From positions 106,674 through 170,673 of the forward strand of contig JAKATN010000001.1 of NCBI GenBank assembly GCA_021818715.1: 64,000 bases of DNA. Direction: 5' to 3'. The notes beneath the pieces were generated by a model that made no database searches, was not told where the DNA came from, and saw nothing but the letters and a program-made list of their open reading frames with translations. Made by a program: the position numbers and the translations under genes. Position 1 is the stretch's first letter. The number at the start of each line of letters is the position of its first letter. Source of the stretch: Thermoplasmata archaeon. Its GTDB lineage: Archaea; Thermoplasmatota; Thermoplasmata; Thermoplasmatales; Thermoplasmataceae. Below are positions 62,934 to 64,000 of this stretch, piece by piece.

Positions 62934-63668
62934 CTATTCCTCCATTCTTGGTGCAAGATAGAAGGCGCCGTTGATGAGGGAATCCCTTCCGAACCTGAAA
63001 TCTACCGTGAGCGGATAGTCATCCCTGAAGCTGAGCTTGAACTCCTCGCATGACTGGAGTGCCCGTGTGAATTTTATAAGATACTCTATTGGATATGAAC
63101 TCTTGACTGGGTTCTCGCACCTGATTTCCTTGAGCAGATCCTTAGGCAATATGAGCTCAGATTCTTCTGTCTCGGAGCTGGATCGGGCCTTGAATTCGGT
63201 TGCCGTCAGCGAAAGGCGAATGGAATCAGAAACATCTTCTGCAGCCCTCAGCCCCTTGTCAAACTCCTGCTTGGCAAGAACGACAAAGTAATCTGAACTG
63301 ATCTTCGGAATCCTGGGAATCGTCACGGCGTTTCCGTCAAGAAGATTTATGGTCTTGATCACAGCGCCTATTTCAAAGGCGATCTTGTCCTTTTCAATTC
63401 TCATGGTGATCTCGTCGGAATCCCTGGCAACCTTGAGTACGTTTTTGAGCTTCTCAATGTCAATAGCCAGCTCCTCGTCCCGGTCAAGGGAATATTCAGC
63501 AAACAGCTCCTTGGGTATATCGAGGCTTATCATTGCCACATGAGATGGATCCACCGCCTTGATGGAAATTCCCGTTTGATCGAGTTTGAATTTTGTTTCC
63601 GTGACCACGGTATTGAGCAGATCTGCTATCTCTTTTAAATTCTTGACAGAAAGGGTTAACCTAGACAT
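62934..63668 (-). CDS. pcn: DNA polymerase sliding clamp (PCNA)
   Basis: PCNA forms the trimeric clamp for DNA polymerase. The 244-residue product from ATG 63668 starts MSRLTLSVKNLKEIADLL, with GISIKAVDPSHVAMISLDI, the hydrophobic interdomain loop region LNVLKVARDSDEIT-like KLKNVLKVARDSDEI, and the acidic C-terminus GAFYLAPRMEE. The frame is open to 63713, but the family match begins at 63668. A TATA-like TTAATTATGGC lies just upstream. It is convergent with the ArsR-type gene, with 5 nt between the stops. Confidence 0.94.
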   Translation of the reverse strand: MSRLTLSVKNLKEIADLLNTVVTETKFKLDQTGISIKAVDPSHVAMISLDIPKELFAEYSLDRDEELAIDIEKLKNVLKVARDSDEITMRIEKDKIAFEIGAVIKTINLLDGNAVTIPRIPKISSDYFVVLAKQEFDKGLRAAEDVSDSIRLSLTATEFKARSSSETEESELILPKDLLKEIRCENPVKSSYPIEYLIKFTRALQSCEEFKLSFRDDYPLTVDFRFGRDSLINGAFYLAPRMEE

Positions 63669-63743
63669 GATATCATACCTTACCTTATCAGGCTCGTTAA
63701 TCAACACTGCCATAATTAATGGTTTTGATCTGAACTGCTCTGT

Positions 63744-64000
63744 TTAACAAATTCTCCCGGTACCCTCCACATGGGATTCCATCCCGATTATTTTCTTTGT
63801 CCTCACGTCAGCAGTTATTATGACGACGGGATGTTTTCTTTTCCCTGCATACGGATCACCGTATTTCATGATACGGCATGATCCGGCGTTGCTTGTCTCC
63901 AACCCTGTACTGTGCCGATCTCCGCGTATTCCATACCGGATATGTCCAGGCCAGGTTTCAGATCGTGTATGCGGTGCCATATGGTGGTATAATCCCCGTA
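63744..64000 (-). pseudogene. Decayed DDE-type transposase fragment
   Basis: Two reading frames carry pieces of one transposase. Between about 63905 and 64000 the frame reads YGDYTTIWHRIHDLKPGLDI then SGMEYAEIGT. Then the frame shifts, and 63756-63895 reads GLETSNAGSCRIMKYGDPYA, KRKHPVVIITADVRTKKIIG and ESHVEGTG. The junction is best explained by loss of about 4 nt in the motif that should read T-D-G-T-G-L, taking out the first catalytic aspartate. The 3' part is cut off after ESHVEGTG. The upstream part lies beyond the window. Probably an IS5/IS4-like element; the exact family is not certain. Confidence 0.75.

Overview
The window is archaeal and most likely comes from an acidophilic, aerobic member of the Thermoplasmata. 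The 16S rRNA gene stands alone, with no 23S gene after it, and is enclosed by a bulge-helix-bulge processing stem. Promoters are archaeal TATA boxes about 25 nt before the start, often leaderless. The informational genes are archaeal: SecE-Spt5, eS17, aEF1A-uS10-aEF2, PCNA, Orc1/Cdc6, PolB2, PAC2 and RqcH. The DnaK-DnaJ-GrpE set, a futalosine-pathway menaquinone enzyme, a heme-copper oxidase with a blue-copper protein, and Asn-rich exported proteins fit this group. Assignment to the class is inference; the 16S gene would settle it.

Layout. 0-2.6 kb: SecE, an enlarged Spt5, an unknown protein and a cut-off PUA gene. 2.8-9.2 kb: a sulfur cluster with ATP sulfurylase, APS reductase AprBA, a small unknown partner, a TauE/SafE exporter with a DUF1634 partner, and a divergent Bat-type regulator. 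No dsr or qmo genes lie beside it, so it may work in the direction sulfite to APS to sulfate. 9.3-11.1 kb: 16S rRNA. 11.4-16.8 kb: a radical SAM enzyme and Orc1/Cdc6, convergent with an operon of a RadA-like fragment, a small helical protein and PolB2. 17-30 kb: methyltransferase, sugar nucleotidyltransferase, coiled-coil protein, large surface protein, MqnE, PyrF, isochorismatase-like enzyme, BtuF-like protein, tRNA-Asp, the full dTDP-rhamnose pathway and a mutarotase. 30-35 kb: cysteine synthase, enoyl-CoA hydratase, an ABC exporter and thiolase. 35-41 kb: eS17, Usp, DnaJ-DnaK-GrpE and an S2P-type protease. 41.6-48.4 kb: a terminal oxidase operon with a triple-cupredoxin protein, heme O synthase and unknown membrane proteins. 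48-58 kb: thioesterase, RqcH, phosphoglucose/phosphomannose isomerase, PAC2, a zinc-ribbon membrane protein and the elongation factor block. 58-64 kb: hemerythrin-like protein, tRNA-Arg, a large helical-repeat STAND-like protein with a broken P-loop, Hsp20 with an ArsR-type regulator, PCNA, and a decayed transposase at the right edge.

Points most worth a second look: (1) PolB2, a RadA-like protein without a P-loop and a tiny helical protein form a cassette that resembles the bacterial ImuA-ImuB-DnaE2 mutasome in logic, and PolB2 has about 110 conserved-looking N-terminal codons with no normal start codon. (2) The sat-apr and tauE operons share an identical 12-nt element in front of their first reading frames. 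(3) The oxidase operon encodes a three-copy cupredoxin in which only copy 1 keeps the copper ligands. (4) The rRNA processing stem can be read directly from the sequence.
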